A stretch of 64,000 nt of DNA from Rhodanobacteraceae bacterium ZG21-1 (GCA_021390615.1 JAJEJU010000025.1:372001-436000), one strand, 5' to 3'. Shown: positions 37,973-47,590, counted from the first letter of the stretch. Notes: generated by a model not told the origin, from the sequence alone. Numbers and translations: made by a program.

Positions 37973-38632
37973 ATGACCCGCCTGCTGATCGCCGACGACC
38001 ACCCGCTGTTTCGCACCGCGCTGCGCCTGGCTGCCCGCGAAAGCCTGCCCGACTGCAGCGTGCATGAGGCGGCGGACCTGCCCGGCATCCTCGCCGCGCT
38101 GGCCGACGAGCCCGATATCGACCTGGTGCTGCTCGACCTGCACATGCCGGGCAGCCACGGCCTGTCGGGGCTGGCCACCTTGCGCGGCCAGCATCCCGGC
38201 GTGGCGGTGCTGGTGGTCTCCGCGCACGACGAGCCGCGCACCGTGCGGCGCGTGCTCGACCACGGCGCGGCCGGCTTCATTCCCAAGAGCGCCAGCCCGG
38301 CCGAGATCGGCGAGGCGATCCGCTGCGTGCTGGACTGCGGCAACTGGCTGCCGCCAGGACTCGCGGAAAGCGTGGCCGCGCTGCCGTCCGATCCCGCCGA
38401 CGCCGACCTGGCCGGCCGGCTCGCCAGCCTCACCGAGCAGCAGTACCGCGTGCTGGTGCTGCTGGCCGAAGGCCTGCTCAACAAGCAGATCGCCGACCGC
38501 CTGCTGATCCAGGAGCGCACGGTGAAAGCGCACGTCACCGCGATCTTCGAGAAGCTGAAGGTACGCAACCGCACCCAGGCCAGCATGCTGCTGCACACGC
38601 TGGAACTGAGCGACCCCACCCGCACCGTCTGA
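37973..38632 (+). CDS. LuxR/NarL-type response regulator (CrbR-like), candidate PHA-regulon activator
   Basis: The protein is 219 residues from the ATG at 37973. The receiver domain (1-120) has the acidic pair in LLIADDHPLF, the phospho-acceptor Asp55 in LVLLDLHMPG, Ser83 in VVSAHDE and Lys105 in GFIPKSA. The C-terminal LuxR HTH (about 150-212) reads LTEQQYRVLVLLAEGLLNKQIADRL and ERTVKAHVTAIFEKLKV. Single-receiver LuxR regulators of this type pair with SLC5-STAC hybrid kinases (CrbS/CrbR-like); such a kinase is encoded at 50524-53826. Divergent from the 3HB-oligomer hydrolase gene, 11 bases before a zinc-ribbon gene. Confidence 0.9.
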   Translation: MTRLLIADDHPLFRTALRLAARESLPDCSVHEAADLPGILAALADEPDIDLVLLDLHMPGSHGLSGLATLRGQHPGVAVLVVSAHDEPRTVRRVLDHGAAGFIPKSASPAEIGEAIRCVLDCGNWLPPGLAESVAALPSDPADADLAGRLASLTEQQYRVLVLLAEGLLNKQIADRLLIQERTVKAHVTAIFEKLKVRNRTQASMLLHTLELSDPTRTV

Positions 38633-38643
38633 GCGACGACGCG

Positions 38644-38964
38644 ATGGCCTGCCACTGTCCCCGCTGCGGCAAGCCGTTGATCCCGACCGGCGAGTTCCAT
38701 CGGTACTGGATCACCGCATATACCTGCCCGACGCCTGGCTGCCCGGACTATCTCGAGGTGGCCGACATGCGCAACGCCTATCCCCTGTTGGAACTGCAGA
38801 CCGGCATCCGGCGCAAGCTGCTCGCCGCGCCGGAAGAAGTCATCCGCCAGGCGGTCGAGCGGATCCGCCGCATCGACTCCAAGACCGTGTCGATCGTCGA
38901 CTTCGAACGCTGCCTGGCGGCTTATCGACCTGGAGATATCGCAGGCGTCGGCGATTCGCCCTAG
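38644..38964 (+). CDS. Small zinc-ribbon-like protein
   Basis: A 106-residue protein. The N-terminus carries two Cys pairs, CHCPRCGKPLIP and TCPTPGCPDYLE, typical of a small zinc ribbon; the rest is helical and charged (LLAAPEEVIRQAVERIRRIDSK). I do not recognise a named family. It starts 11 bases after the response-regulator stop on the same strand and is probably co-transcribed with it. The composition is gene-like and both Cys pairs are intact, so I treat it as real. Confidence 0.65.
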   Translation: MACHCPRCGKPLIPTGEFHRYWITAYTCPTPGCPDYLEVADMRNAYPLLELQTGIRRKLLAAPEEVIRQAVERIRRIDSKTVSIVDFERCLAAYRPGDIAGVGDSP

Positions 38965-39444
38965 CAATGTTTCGAGAATGTCAGTGACTGATAGGTCGGG
39001 GCAAAGAACCGCTCATGGCCGCATGCATCATGGCGGCTGCCGCATCGATGCAAGTTGCGCAGTCGCAGATGAGGCATCGCCCTCGTGCCATCCGGATTAA
39101 GGTCTGCGCGATTGCCCAGCATCGCGGCAGAACCTAGAGCCACGGCTGGCCTTCGATGCATCGGACCACTTCGATGAGGAAATCGGGATAGGCGACCTGA
39201 GCCGCCGCGCTTGCTCCGGCCAGCCACTGTCGGCGTGCAGATGCTCAGTCCAAGGTCAGCGCCCACCAGCATGGCGAGGGCATCCGAGTCCCGTCACTGT
39301 CCGGGATATCCGATGCCATTCAGTGCCATCGTCCTCGGCGCGAATGCTGCCAGCTGTGACAAGTTGGACCTCGAACAGGCGAGGTCAGTGTCGAGCGCGC
39401 TCGTTGAGATGGGCCCTCTTCGCCACGTGGCTTTCGGCATGCTG
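38965..39444. other. Gene-less region with a possible protein remnant
   Basis: No intact gene is found in these 480 bases. On the minus strand (about 39140-39235) a reading frame ends in WLAGASAAAQVAYPDFLIEV followed by RCIEGQPWL and a stop, which resembles the C-terminus of a RidA/YjgF-type protein; stops upstream leave it without an N-terminus. It could be a decayed gene. The stretch is flanked by a zinc-ribbon gene and a VOC gene. Confidence 0.3.
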
Positions 39445-39882
39445 TTAGCCGAGTTCTTGGGCGAGTCCGATCAGAAGTCCTTCAGGCCCGCGGATATAGC
39501 AGAGCCGATACGTATCTTCGTACTGGACCACATCGCCCACGAGCTGCGCGCCGCGCGCACGCAGCCTTTCGAGCGTCTCGTCGATATCGTCCACGGTGAA
39601 CATGACGCGGAGGTAGCCCAGGGCGTTGACCGGAGCATGCCGGTGATCCGCGACGACAGCCGGCGCAAGGAAGCGGGACAGCTCGAGCCGGCCATGGCCG
39701 TCCGGCGTGCGCATCATGGCAATCTCGACACGCTGATCACCCAGTCCGGTGATACGTCCGGCCCATGCGCCTTCGACCGTGGCCCGCCCTTCGAGCTCAA
39801 GGCCGAGTTCGCGAAAGAAATCAATTGCCACTCCAAGGTCTTCGACAACGATACCCATGTTGTCCATCCGCTTGAGCGCCAT
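39445..39882 (-). CDS. VOC-family (glyoxalase/bleomycin-resistance-like) protein
   Basis: A 145-residue single VOC domain: MDNMGIVVEDLGVAIDFFRELGLELEG, a central RVEIAMMRTPDGHGRLELSRF with a Glu ligand, and a C-terminal half with LRVMFTVDDIDETLERLRARGAQLVG and CYIRGPEGLLIGLAQEL. One expected metal-ligand His at the first strand is replaced (NMGIVV), so metal binding may be altered. The substrate is unknown. It reads leftward and is isolated. Confidence 0.82.
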   Translation of the reverse strand: MALKRMDNMGIVVEDLGVAIDFFRELGLELEGRATVEGAWAGRITGLGDQRVEIAMMRTPDGHGRLELSRFLAPAVVADHRHAPVNALGYLRVMFTVDDIDETLERLRARGAQLVGDVVQYEDTYRLCYIRGPEGLLIGLAQELG

Positions 39883-40080
39883 GTTTTTCCATCTCCGGGA
39901 TCAGTCAGGCTCAGTCTATCCCAGCACTGGTCCCATCCAGGCCCGACTTGCCGCTGTCCGCTTCAACATCGGAAACTTGCATCACGGTTCTCTCAAACCG
40001 GCAGCCCGTTTTCCATCGGTCTTCGGAGCCTGCCAGCAGACGGCTTCCCTATCCCGCCGGGATGGCCCGGCGCCGGCGCG

Positions 40081-40401
40081 TCAGACGGCCAGCTCTTCCA
40101 GAGACAGCCCCGCGCGCAGTGCCGCCCTCATCCATTGGGGCCGCTTGCCGAGCCCGGTCCATACCTGCAGGGGATCGAAGGGGTTGCGGTATTTCGGCGG
40201 AAAAGGTCCCTTGGCCCGCGGTCGGCGCGGCTTGCGCGGAAACAGATCGTGAAAGGCCAGGCCCTCCTCGGCAATCATGCCGAGGATGTCTTCGCGGAGC
40301 CTGGCGAGATGCTCCCGGTTCACGTCATCCCGCCGATCGCAGGCTTGGTTGACCAGGCTGTCCAGTTGCTCTGCGTCAAGCGCATCCAAATCAATGTTCA
40401 T
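40081..40401 (-). CDS. H-NS-family DNA-binding protein
   Basis: A 106-residue protein. The N-terminal half is a charged coiled-coil-like oligomerisation segment (LDALDAEQLDSLVNQ, VNREHLARLREDILGMIAEEG). The C-terminal part holds a basic linker PRKPRRPRAKG and the DNA-binding motif PPKYRNPFDPLQVWTGLGKRPQW, the H-NS/BpH3 family signature. The usual G-R-G/Q-G-R core appears here as GLGKRP. A xenogeneic silencer-like gene next to a large adhesin gene fits local control of accessory DNA. Confidence 0.85.
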   Translation of the reverse strand: MNIDLDALDAEQLDSLVNQACDRRDDVNREHLARLREDILGMIAEEGLAFHDLFPRKPRRPRAKGPFPPKYRNPFDPLQVWTGLGKRPQWMRAALRAGLSLEELAV

Positions 40402-40903
40402 AAGCGCCCACCGGCCAAGAAATCAAACGTCGCCTCCCCCTTTCGGGCACGGCAGCTCATGCCGCCAAGGCACGTCCAACTTCTCCTAGACGAATCACGA
40501 TCGATTTCTTGAAATGCCGGGCCGACGATCGCGGCAACCGATGAACCATCGGCCGCCGGGAACGGGGCCGGCGTTACGACAAACTTGCAAACCCGAACCG
40601 CCGCTGCCGACCTCGCAAAAACCTGCTTCGGCTGGATCGAGGCGTACGCCGGGGCGCTGATGTCGCGCCGGCCTGCACCTTACGTAAATGGCCGCGATCG
40701 ACTGCTCCACGACATGACGATGCTGGCGACCGGACCACATGGCCCTGCACACGGGCGGGCCAGCCATGCGCTGTTCTCGCTTCTGCCAAGGCGTTCATTC
40801 GCCAAGCCAAGGCCCCGATGCCTCCGCAGCGAATCACTCGAAAACCGGGCCGGTCGCATCATTTCGACCGGCCCGGCCGTCCATCAGGCAAACGGCCGTG
40901 GAC
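40402..40903. other. Intergenic region with possible IS110 transposase remnant and adhesin terminator
   Basis: No intact gene is present. On the plus strand about 40585-40840, LQTRTAAADLAKTCFGWIEA followed downstream by a degenerate MLATGPHGPAHGRAS resembles the N-terminal DEDD-region pattern of IS110-type transposases (AVDLAK-F, then MEAC-AHHWAR), but the match is weak. The adhesin terminator lies at 40845-40876. Confidence 0.3.
40845..40876 (-). terminator. Terminator of the trimeric autotransporter gene
   Basis: A 12-bp stem CCGGGCCGGTCG / CGACCGGCCCGG with an 8-base loop lies about 27 bases after the adhesin stop and is followed on the minus strand by TTTTCG. Confidence 0.85.
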
Positions 40904-43900
40904 TTACCAGCCGATGCCCACGCCCACTCCGCCCGAAGCCTCGCCGCCATTGCTCACCGCGCCGCCGAAGGTCAGGTTGGCGTGCGGCGACAACGAGCGC
41001 GAATAACCCACCGACAGCGCCGCCTGCCCGCCGTAGCCGCCGACGCCCACACCCAGCCGGTTCGCCGTTTCGATGCCCTGGGTGCTGAAGGCCATCTGCG
41101 ACATCGCCGCACCCATCGCGCCGACCCGATCCAGCCGCGTGTTCACCGCATGGAACTGGTCGTTCACCTGGTTGCGCAGCGAGTTCAGGTCCGCACTGCT
41201 GGCCATGCCGCTCACGCGCTGATCGGTGTACGCCTGCGCGCTGTTCAGCGTGGTCTGGTCGCCTGCGTCGGCATAGGTCTTCGCCGTCGCCAGCGCCTGC
41301 GCCACCTGACCGGTGTTGGCCGCATCGCTCGCCTGCGTGCCGGCCGCCACGTTGGTGATCTGACGCTGACTGGTCGCGCTGCCCACCGACACCGTGTTGG
41401 CGCGATCGGCCACCGAACCCTGGCCCAGCGCCACCGCACCGGCGGCCGTGGCCGAGGCGCCCTGACCCAGCGCCGTGGTCGAGGCTGCGCTCACCGAACT
41501 GCCCTCGCCCACCGCCACCGCATTGGTCGCCACCGTCGCGACGCTGCTGTTGGCGCCCACCGCGGTACTGCCGTCGGCACCGACATGGGCATGACCGCCC
41601 AGCGCGGTGTCGTTCGGGCCGGCGGCGTAGCTGTCGCCGCCCACCGCGGTGCCGTGGTCGCCGCCTGCACTGGCGTCGGAACCTATCGCCACGCCCTTGC
41701 TGTTGGAGGCCACGCTGGCCGCATCGCTGCCGTCCACCGCCATCTGCCGGCTTTGCCCATTGCCTGCCGCGATGCTCTGCTGCAGCAAAGTGGTCTGGCT
41801 CTGCAGACCGTTGAGGTCGGTGCGGATGCCGTCGACCGCGCCGTTCAGCGCGCCCAGCGCATCGCCCACGCTGTAGTAGGAACTGCCCTGGATGGCGAAG
41901 CTGGGATAGGCCACGCTGCCGTCTGCGTTCAGGCCGGCGCCGCCACCGATGGTGTTCAGCACGCCCACCACCTGGCCGACCGTGGCCGCGTCGGTAGCCA
42001 CACTGCTGGCGTGGACATTGCCGAGGTAGGTGCCGCCGGCGCCGCCCAAGGTGACGCGCGCCTTGCTGCCGTCGTCATAGCTGACCGCATTGGCGGCATC
42101 GACCCCGGCGCCGGCGATCGCCTGGCTCAGCTGGTTCACGTTCACCGCATCGGTGCCCTCGGTGCCCGCCGCGACATTGGTGATCTGCCGCTCGTTGCCC
42201 ACGCTGCCCACCGACACGGTGTTGGCGCGATCCGCGATGGCGTTTGCACCCAGCGCCACCGCATTCGCCGCACTGGCGGTGCTGCCCACGCCCAGGGCCG
42301 TCGACGAGTCGCCCGACGCCGTGGTGCCGTAGCCCAGGGCGGTGGCGAACTTCGCCGTCGCCGTGCTGAAGCTGCCCAACGCCGTGCTGTAGTCCTCGCT
42401 GGCCAGGCTGTCCAGGCCGATCGCGATCGACTGCGCGCCGAAGGCGCCGGTATTGGGGTCGTACTGCACGCCGATGGCGATGCTGTCCGCGCCGGTGGCA
42501 TACGACGACGCACCCAGTGCGATCGCATTGCTCGCGCCCGCGTAGCTGCCGTAGCCCAGCGCGGTGGCGAACTGCCCGGAGGTCTTGGCGAAGCCGCCCA
42601 GCGCAATGCTGTCGTCGCCGCCGGCGCTGCTGTTCAGGCCTGCTGCCAGCGACTGCACGCCAAGCGCGGCCGCACTATCGCCCAACGCCGTCGCCGCCGC
42701 GCCCGAAGCCGTGCTCGAGGTGCCCAGTGCGGTGCCGCTGTTCGAGGCCACCGCACTGGCGCCGACCGCGGTGCCATAAGCCGCGGCCGATGCCGCTTGC
42801 GGATTGCCTTGCGCATCGTAGCTAAGCGGCGAACCATCGGAGCCCACCGCCACGCCGCCGATCGCCACGCCGCTGGTGCCGCTCGCCTGCGCACCCGCGC
42901 CGAGGGCGATGCTGCGCGTCGCAGTCGCCGCGGCGCCGTAGCCGATCGCGGTGGCGTAATCGCCGTTGGTGCTGGCCCCGCTGCCCAGCGCCGACGAGCC
43001 CACGCCCGCTGCGCTGGCGTTCGCGCCCAGCGCGGTGCTGTCCGCATCGCCGGCGTAGCTGCCGTAGCCATAGGCCGCACTCTCGCTGGCGGCCGCCGTA
43101 CTGTTGGCGCCGGCCGCCACGCTGTGCGTGCCCAGCGCCGCGGCGTCGTCGCTGCCATCCTTCGCACCATCCGCGGCGAAGTAATGCGTCGCCGTTGCGG
43201 CCTGGCTGCCCAGGGCATTCAGCTGACTCAGGTTCACCGCATCGGTCGCTGCGGTGCCGGCCGCCACGTTGGTGATCTGCCGCTCGGCGCCCACCGCGCC
43301 GACCGACACCGTGTTCGCCCGATTGGCCACCGAGCCGGCACCCAGCGCTACCGACGAAGCAGCCGACGCATTCGCGCCATAGCCTAGCGCCGTAGCCAAT
43401 TTGCCGGTCGCCGTGCTGTAGCCGCCGAGCGCGGTGCTGTAGTCCGTGCTGGCCAGGCTGTCGTCGCCGATCGCGATCGACTGCACGCCGAAGGCGCCCG
43501 TATCAGGATCGGCTTGCAGGCCGATCGCCACGCTGGCTTCGCCGCTGGCGTAAGCCGACGGCCCGATCGCGGTGGCGTTCTTCGCCAGCGCCGCACTGCT
43601 GTAGCCGATCGCCGTGCCGGACAGGCCGGATGCCGAGGCGGAAGTACCCACGGCGGTGGCGTCAGTCGCCGAAGCCACGCTCTGCGCGCCGAGCGCGGTG
43701 GCATAGCTCGCGCTGGCCGAGCTCAGCACGCCTACCGCGCTGGCGGCCACGCCGGTGGCCTGCGTGCGCGCACCCAGCGCCGTCGCCGACGAACCGCTGG
43801 CCACTGCGCTGGCACCTACCGCCGCGCTGTTGTACGCCGCCGTCGCCGCCTGCGGATTGCCCTGTGCGTTGTACAACAACGGCGCGCCGGTCCGGTCCAC

Positions 43901-46900
43901 CGAGACGCCGCCGATCGCCACGCCGCTGTTGCCGGTCGACTGCGCACCCGCACCGAGAGCGATGCTGCGCGTCGCGCTGGCTGCAGCGCCGTAGCCGATC
44001 GCCGTGGCGTAGTCGCCATTGGTGCTGGCTCCGCTGCCCAGCGCCGCGGAACCCACGCCCGCTGCGCTGGCGTTCGCACCTACCGCGGTGCTGTCCGCAT
44101 CGGCGGCGTAGCTGCCATAGCCGTAGGCCGCGCTCTCGCTCGCCGCCGCCGTGCTGTTGGCGCCGGCCGCCACGCTGTGCGTGCCCAGCGCTGCGGCGTC
44201 GTCGCTGCCATCCTTGGCGCCGTCGGCGGCGAAGTAATGCGTCGCCGTCGCGGCCTGGCTGCTCACCGCATTCAACTGACTCAGGTTCACCGCATCGGTT
44301 GCCGTGGTGCCGGCCGCGACGTTGGTGATCTGCCGTTCGGAGCCCACCGCGCCGACCGACACCGCATTCGCCCGATTCGCCACCGAGCCTGAGCCCAGCG
44401 CCACTGCATTGGCGGCCGAAGCCGTGCTGCCGGAGCCCACGGCGAGGCTGCCGCTGCCGCTCGCATTGGCCAACTGGCCGATCGCGGCCGCATTGGTGGC
44501 CGAGGCCTTGCTGCTGGAACCCACGGCAAGGCTGCCGCTGCCGCTTGCGTTGGCCAACTGGCCGAACGCGGCGGCATTGGTAGTCGAGGCCGTGCTGCCG
44601 GAACCCACGGCGAGGCTGGCGCTGCCACTGGCGTTGGCGGACTGACCGATCGCGACGGCATTGGCCGCCGTGGCCTTGGTCTTCGCGCCGACCACCACCG
44701 CGGACTGCCCCGAGGCCGTGCTCGCCGCGCCCACCACGGTGGACAGCTGGCCGGATGCGGTGCTTTCGCCGCCCAGCACGGTTGCGCCGGTATTCGAGGC
44801 CACGGCGCGTTCGCCTACCGCCGTGGCGTAGTTGCCGCTGGTGTTGGCGAGCACGCCTACCGCCGAGGCGAAGGTGCCCGAAGCCACGCTTTCCCCGCCC
44901 AGCGCGGTCGCCCCCGAACCGCTCGCCTGGACCTGTTCGCCCACGGCGGTCGAGAAACCACCGCTGGCCTGCGTGCCGATGCCCTGTGCGATCGCATAGG
45001 TGCCCGACGCGTTGCTGCCGACTCCCAGCGCCAGCGCGTGGTCGCCGGAGGCGTTCGACTGCACGCCGAGCGCCGTGGCCGAAGCACCGCTGGCCACCGC
45101 GCTCGCGCCTACCGCGGTGCCATTGGCCGCCGCCATGGTGGCCAACGGATTGCCTTGCGCGTCGTAGGTCAACGGGGAACCGTCACTGGCCACCGCAACG
45201 CCGCCGATCGCCACGCCACTGTTGCCGCTCACTTGCGCGCCCGCGCCCAGGGCTACGCTGCGTACCGCCGCCGCGCTGGCGCCGTAGCCCAGCGCGGTGG
45301 CGTAGTCGCCATTGGTGCTGGCGCCGCTGCCCAGCGCCGATGAACCGGTGCCGTTCGCGCTGGCGTTGGCGCCCAGCGCCGTGCTGTTCGCATCGCCCGC
45401 GTAGCTGCCATAGCCATAGGCCGCGCTCTCGCTCGCCGCCGCCGTGCTGTTGGCGCCGGCCGCCACGCTGTGCGTGCCCAGCGCCGCGGCATCGTCGCTG
45501 CCGTCCTTCGCACCGTCAGCGGCGAAGTAGTGCGTCGCCGTCGCGGTCTGGCTGCTCACGGCGTCCAGCTGGCTCTTGTTCACCGCATCGGTCGCTGCCG
45601 TGCCGGCAGCGACATTGGTGATCTGTCGCTCCGCGCCTGCCGCACCCACCGACACCGAGTTCGCGCGATCGGCCACCGAACCGGCGCCCAGCGCCACCGC
45701 GTTGTCGGCGCTGACGCTGCTGCCGCTGCCGAGCGCGACGCCGTTAGCGACGGTGGTTTGCGGAATGAAGCCCAGCCCCAGCGCACTGGCGTCGAAGCCA
45801 TCGCCTACTTTCGCCGCCTGACCGATCGCGATGCTGTTTTCGCCGACGGCCCAGGCGTTCGGCCCCAGCGCCACGCTGTTGGCGTAGTAGGCATGACTGC
45901 TGTTTCCGATCGCCACCGCATTGGTCGCCGAGCTGCCTGGCGCCAGCGAGATGCCGAGGAAGCTGACCGGATTGCCTCCGGTGGATGCTCCGTTGCCTAG
46001 CGCAATGCTGTTGTCGCCCAGGGTCGAAGCCTGCATGCCGATGGCCGCGCTGCCGTCGTTCGCCGCGCTGGCGCCCGCTCCGAGCGCGGTCGCGCCCTTG
46101 CCTGCAGCAATGCTCTGCGCACCGGAAGCCAAGGACAACTGACCGGTCGCACTGCTCTGCGCTCCGTTCGCCACTGCGAAATCGCCGCTGGCCTTGCTCA
46201 GCGCACCTACCGTGACCGCGCCCAGGCCACTCGCGCTGGAACGTGCGCCCAAGGCCGTCGACGAGGAACCGCTGGCGATCGCGCTGGCGCCCATCGCCAC
46301 GCTGTTGTACGCCGCCGTCGCAGCCTGCGGATTGCCCTGTGCGTCGTAGAGCAAGGGCGCGCCGTTCGAGTCGACCGACACCCCGCCGATCGCCACGCCG
46401 CTGTTGCCGCTCACCTGCGCGCCCGCGCCCAGGGCGATGCCGCGTGTCGCGCTCGCCGCCGCGCCGTAGCCGATCGCCGTGGCGTAATCGCCGTTGGTGC
46501 TGGCGCCGCTGCCCAGTGCCGACGAACCGGTGCCGCTCGCGCTCGCGTTGGCGCCCAGCGCCGTGCTGTTCGCATCGCCCGCATAGCTGCCGTAGCCGTA
46601 GGCCGCGCTCTCGCTCGCCGCCGCCGTGCTGTTGGCGCCGGCCGCCACGCTGTGCGTGCCCAGCGCCGCGGCATCGTCGCTGCCGTCCTTCGCGCCGTCG
46701 GCGGCGAAGTAGTGCGTCGCCGTCGCGGTCTGGTTGCTCACGGCGTCGAGCTGACTCACGTTCACCGCATCGGTCGCCGCCGTGCCGGCCGCGACATTGA
46801 TGATGCGCCGCTGCATGGTGTTGTTGCCGACCGAGACCACACCGGCCTGGTCGGCATAGGAATTGGAGCCGATCGCCACGCTGTCCGTGCCGTTCGTCGT

Positions 46901-47347
46901 GACCGTGCTCTGGTAGCCCACGGCCAGGCTGCGCTGGCCGTAGGCATGCGCGATCGAGCCGACCGCCTCGGCAGCGGCACCGCTGGCGATCGCGCTCGCC
47001 CCCAGCGCCGTGGCATTGCCGGTGGTCGCCTGTGCATTGGCGCCGTAGGCGACGGCGCTATTGGCGGTCGCCTGGCTGCCCGCGCCGGCGGCCACCGCAT
47101 TCGGGCCGCTCACCGTCGCCGTGGCCTTGCCGCTGGCGTCGGCGGCCTGGAACAGATTGTTCGACGTGGCGGTCTGCGCGAACGCGCCGCTGCATGCCAG
47201 CGACGCACCAAACAGCCATGTTGCCCGCGTCATCGACAGGGCCGGGCGGGTCGCCACGCCACCCTTGCCGCGGCGCCGGGCGAATTCGCCGGCCACGACC
47301 AGCATGCCCAAGGACTTGTTCCATACCTTGCTGTAGATCTTGTTCAT
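40904..47347 (-). CDS. YadA-type trimeric autotransporter adhesin
   Basis: A 2,147-residue surface adhesin from the ATG at 47347. The N-terminus MNKIYSKVWNKSLGMLVVAGE is an extended signal peptide region (ESPR), followed by the signal core ending near SGAFAQ. The passenger is a long series of YadA-head heptad-like repeats (patterns SxAxGxxAxA, for example AVALGSGSVANRANAVSVG) interrupted by neck motifs (RQITNVAAGTxATDAVNxSQL). Four near-identical ~113-residue blocks contain THYFAADGAKDGSDDA. The C-terminus has a coiled stalk and a YadA anchor (about 60 residues, ending GVGIGW). It probably binds host or abiotic surfaces. Base use is strongly repetitive. Confidence 0.95.
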   Translation of the reverse strand: MNKIYSKVWNKSLGMLVVAGEFARRRGKGGVATRPALSMTRATWLFGASLACSGAFAQTATSNNLFQAADASGKATATVSGPNAVAAGAGSQATANSAVAYGANAQATTGNATALGASAIASGAAAEAVGSIAHAYGQRSLAVGYQSTVTTNGTDSVAIGSNSYADQAGVVSVGNNTMQRRIINVAAGTAATDAVNVSQLDAVSNQTATATHYFAADGAKDGSDDAAALGTHSVAAGANSTAAASESAAYGYGSYAGDANSTALGANASASGTGSSALGSGASTNGDYATAIGYGAAASATRGIALGAGAQVSGNSGVAIGGVSVDSNGAPLLYDAQGNPQAATAAYNSVAMGASAIASGSSSTALGARSSASGLGAVTVGALSKASGDFAVANGAQSSATGQLSLASGAQSIAAGKGATALGAGASAANDGSAAIGMQASTLGDNSIALGNGASTGGNPVSFLGISLAPGSSATNAVAIGNSSHAYYANSVALGPNAWAVGENSIAIGQAAKVGDGFDASALGLGFIPQTTVANGVALGSGSSVSADNAVALGAGSVADRANSVSVGAAGAERQITNVAAGTAATDAVNKSQLDAVSSQTATATHYFAADGAKDGSDDAAALGTHSVAAGANSTAAASESAAYGYGSYAGDANSTALGANASANGTGSSALGSGASTNGDYATALGYGASAAAVRSVALGAGAQVSGNSGVAIGGVAVASDGSPLTYDAQGNPLATMAAANGTAVGASAVASGASATALGVQSNASGDHALALGVGSNASGTYAIAQGIGTQASGGFSTAVGEQVQASGSGATALGGESVASGTFASAVGVLANTSGNYATAVGERAVASNTGATVLGGESTASGQLSTVVGAASTASGQSAVVVGAKTKATAANAVAIGQSANASGSASLAVGSGSTASTTNAAAFGQLANASGSGSLAVGSSSKASATNAAAIGQLANASGSGSLAVGSGSTASAANAVALGSGSVANRANAVSVGAVGSERQITNVAAGTTATDAVNLSQLNAVSSQAATATHYFAADGAKDGSDDAAALGTHSVAAGANSTAAASESAAYGYGSYAADADSTAVGANASAAGVGSAALGSGASTNGDYATAIGYGAAASATRSIALGAGAQSTGNSGVAIGGVSVDRTGAPLLYNAQGNPQAATAAYNSAAVGASAVASGSSATALGARTQATGVAASAVGVLSSASASYATALGAQSVASATDATAVGTSASASGLSGTAIGYSSAALAKNATAIGPSAYASGEASVAIGLQADPDTGAFGVQSIAIGDDSLASTDYSTALGGYSTATGKLATALGYGANASAASSVALGAGSVANRANTVSVGAVGAERQITNVAAGTAATDAVNLSQLNALGSQAATATHYFAADGAKDGSDDAAALGTHSVAAGANSTAAASESAAYGYGSYAGDADSTALGANASAAGVGSSALGSGASTNGDYATAIGYGAAATATRSIALGAGAQASGTSGVAIGGVAVGSDGSPLSYDAQGNPQAASAAAYGTAVGASAVASNSGTALGTSSTASGAAATALGDSAAALGVQSLAAGLNSSAGGDDSIALGGFAKTSGQFATALGYGSYAGASNAIALGASSYATGADSIAIGVQYDPNTGAFGAQSIAIGLDSLASEDYSTALGSFSTATAKFATALGYGTTASGDSSTALGVGSTASAANAVALGANAIADRANTVSVGSVGNERQITNVAAGTEGTDAVNVNQLSQAIAGAGVDAANAVSYDDGSKARVTLGGAGGTYLGNVHASSVATDAATVGQVVGVLNTIGGGAGLNADGSVAYPSFAIQGSSYYSVGDALGALNGAVDGIRTDLNGLQSQTTLLQQSIAAGNGQSRQMAVDGSDAASVASNSKGVAIGSDASAGGDHGTAVGGDSYAAGPNDTALGGHAHVGADGSTAVGANSSVATVATNAVAVGEGSSVSAASTTALGQGASATAAGAVALGQGSVADRANTVSVGSATSQRQITNVAAGTQASDAANTGQVAQALATAKTYADAGDQTTLNSAQAYTDQRVSGMASSADLNSLRNQVNDQFHAVNTRLDRVGAMGAAMSQMAFSTQGIETANRLGVGVGGYGGQAALSVGYSRSLSPHANLTFGGAVSNGGEASGGVGVGIGW
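42857..43194 (-). repeat. Adhesin internal repeat, copy 4
   Basis: A block of about 338 bases from the GVAIGG-coding to the THYFAADG-coding sequence, nearly identical to copies at 43911, 45201 and 46384. It encodes one head module with SESAAYGYGSYAGDADSTALG. Confidence 0.85.
43911..44247 (-). repeat. Adhesin internal repeat, copy 3
   Basis: A block of about 337 bases matching the other three copies; it differs by few residues (for example SYAADADSTAVG in place of SYAGDADSTALG). Confidence 0.85.
45201..45540 (-). repeat. Adhesin internal repeat, copy 2
   Basis: A block of about 340 bases matching the other copies; it carries ASANGTGSSALGSG in place of ASAAGVGSSALGSG. Confidence 0.85.
46384..46721 (-). 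repeat. Adhesin internal repeat, copy 1
   Basis: A block of about 338 bases nearest the adhesin N-terminus, with GVAIGGVSVDSNGAPL at one end and THYFAADGAKDG at the other. The region between copies 1 and 2 is about 850 bases of unrelated head repeats. Confidence 0.85.
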
Positions 47348-47590
47348 CGATGACTCCAGGACGAATGATGGCTGTCTCCGGCGGCGCGTTGCGCGCGCTC
47401 GGCATGCATGGCCCTGCTGCCGCCGGGACATCGCCGGCAACAAGCTCGGAAGACAGGTTGGCTACGGACGTCTAGACGTCCGCTCAGATACGATTTCCCC
47501 TATGCCCCACGATGCCGCGAGGCGACCGCGCCGAGAAGCTGGCGCGGCCGTCCCGTGACATCTGCCGGCCCGCGAACGGGCCGGCATCGA

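Noticed and set aside
40739-43387. 882-codon plus-strand frame over the adhesin 3' half
   Set aside because: Complement of repetitive adhesin coding sequence; Arg/His/Ala repeats mirror the adhesin repeats.
42857-46721. Regularly repeated blocks considered as a repeat array such as CRISPR
   Set aside because: The repeats are ~338 bp, in frame inside an adhesin gene, and encode conserved head modules.
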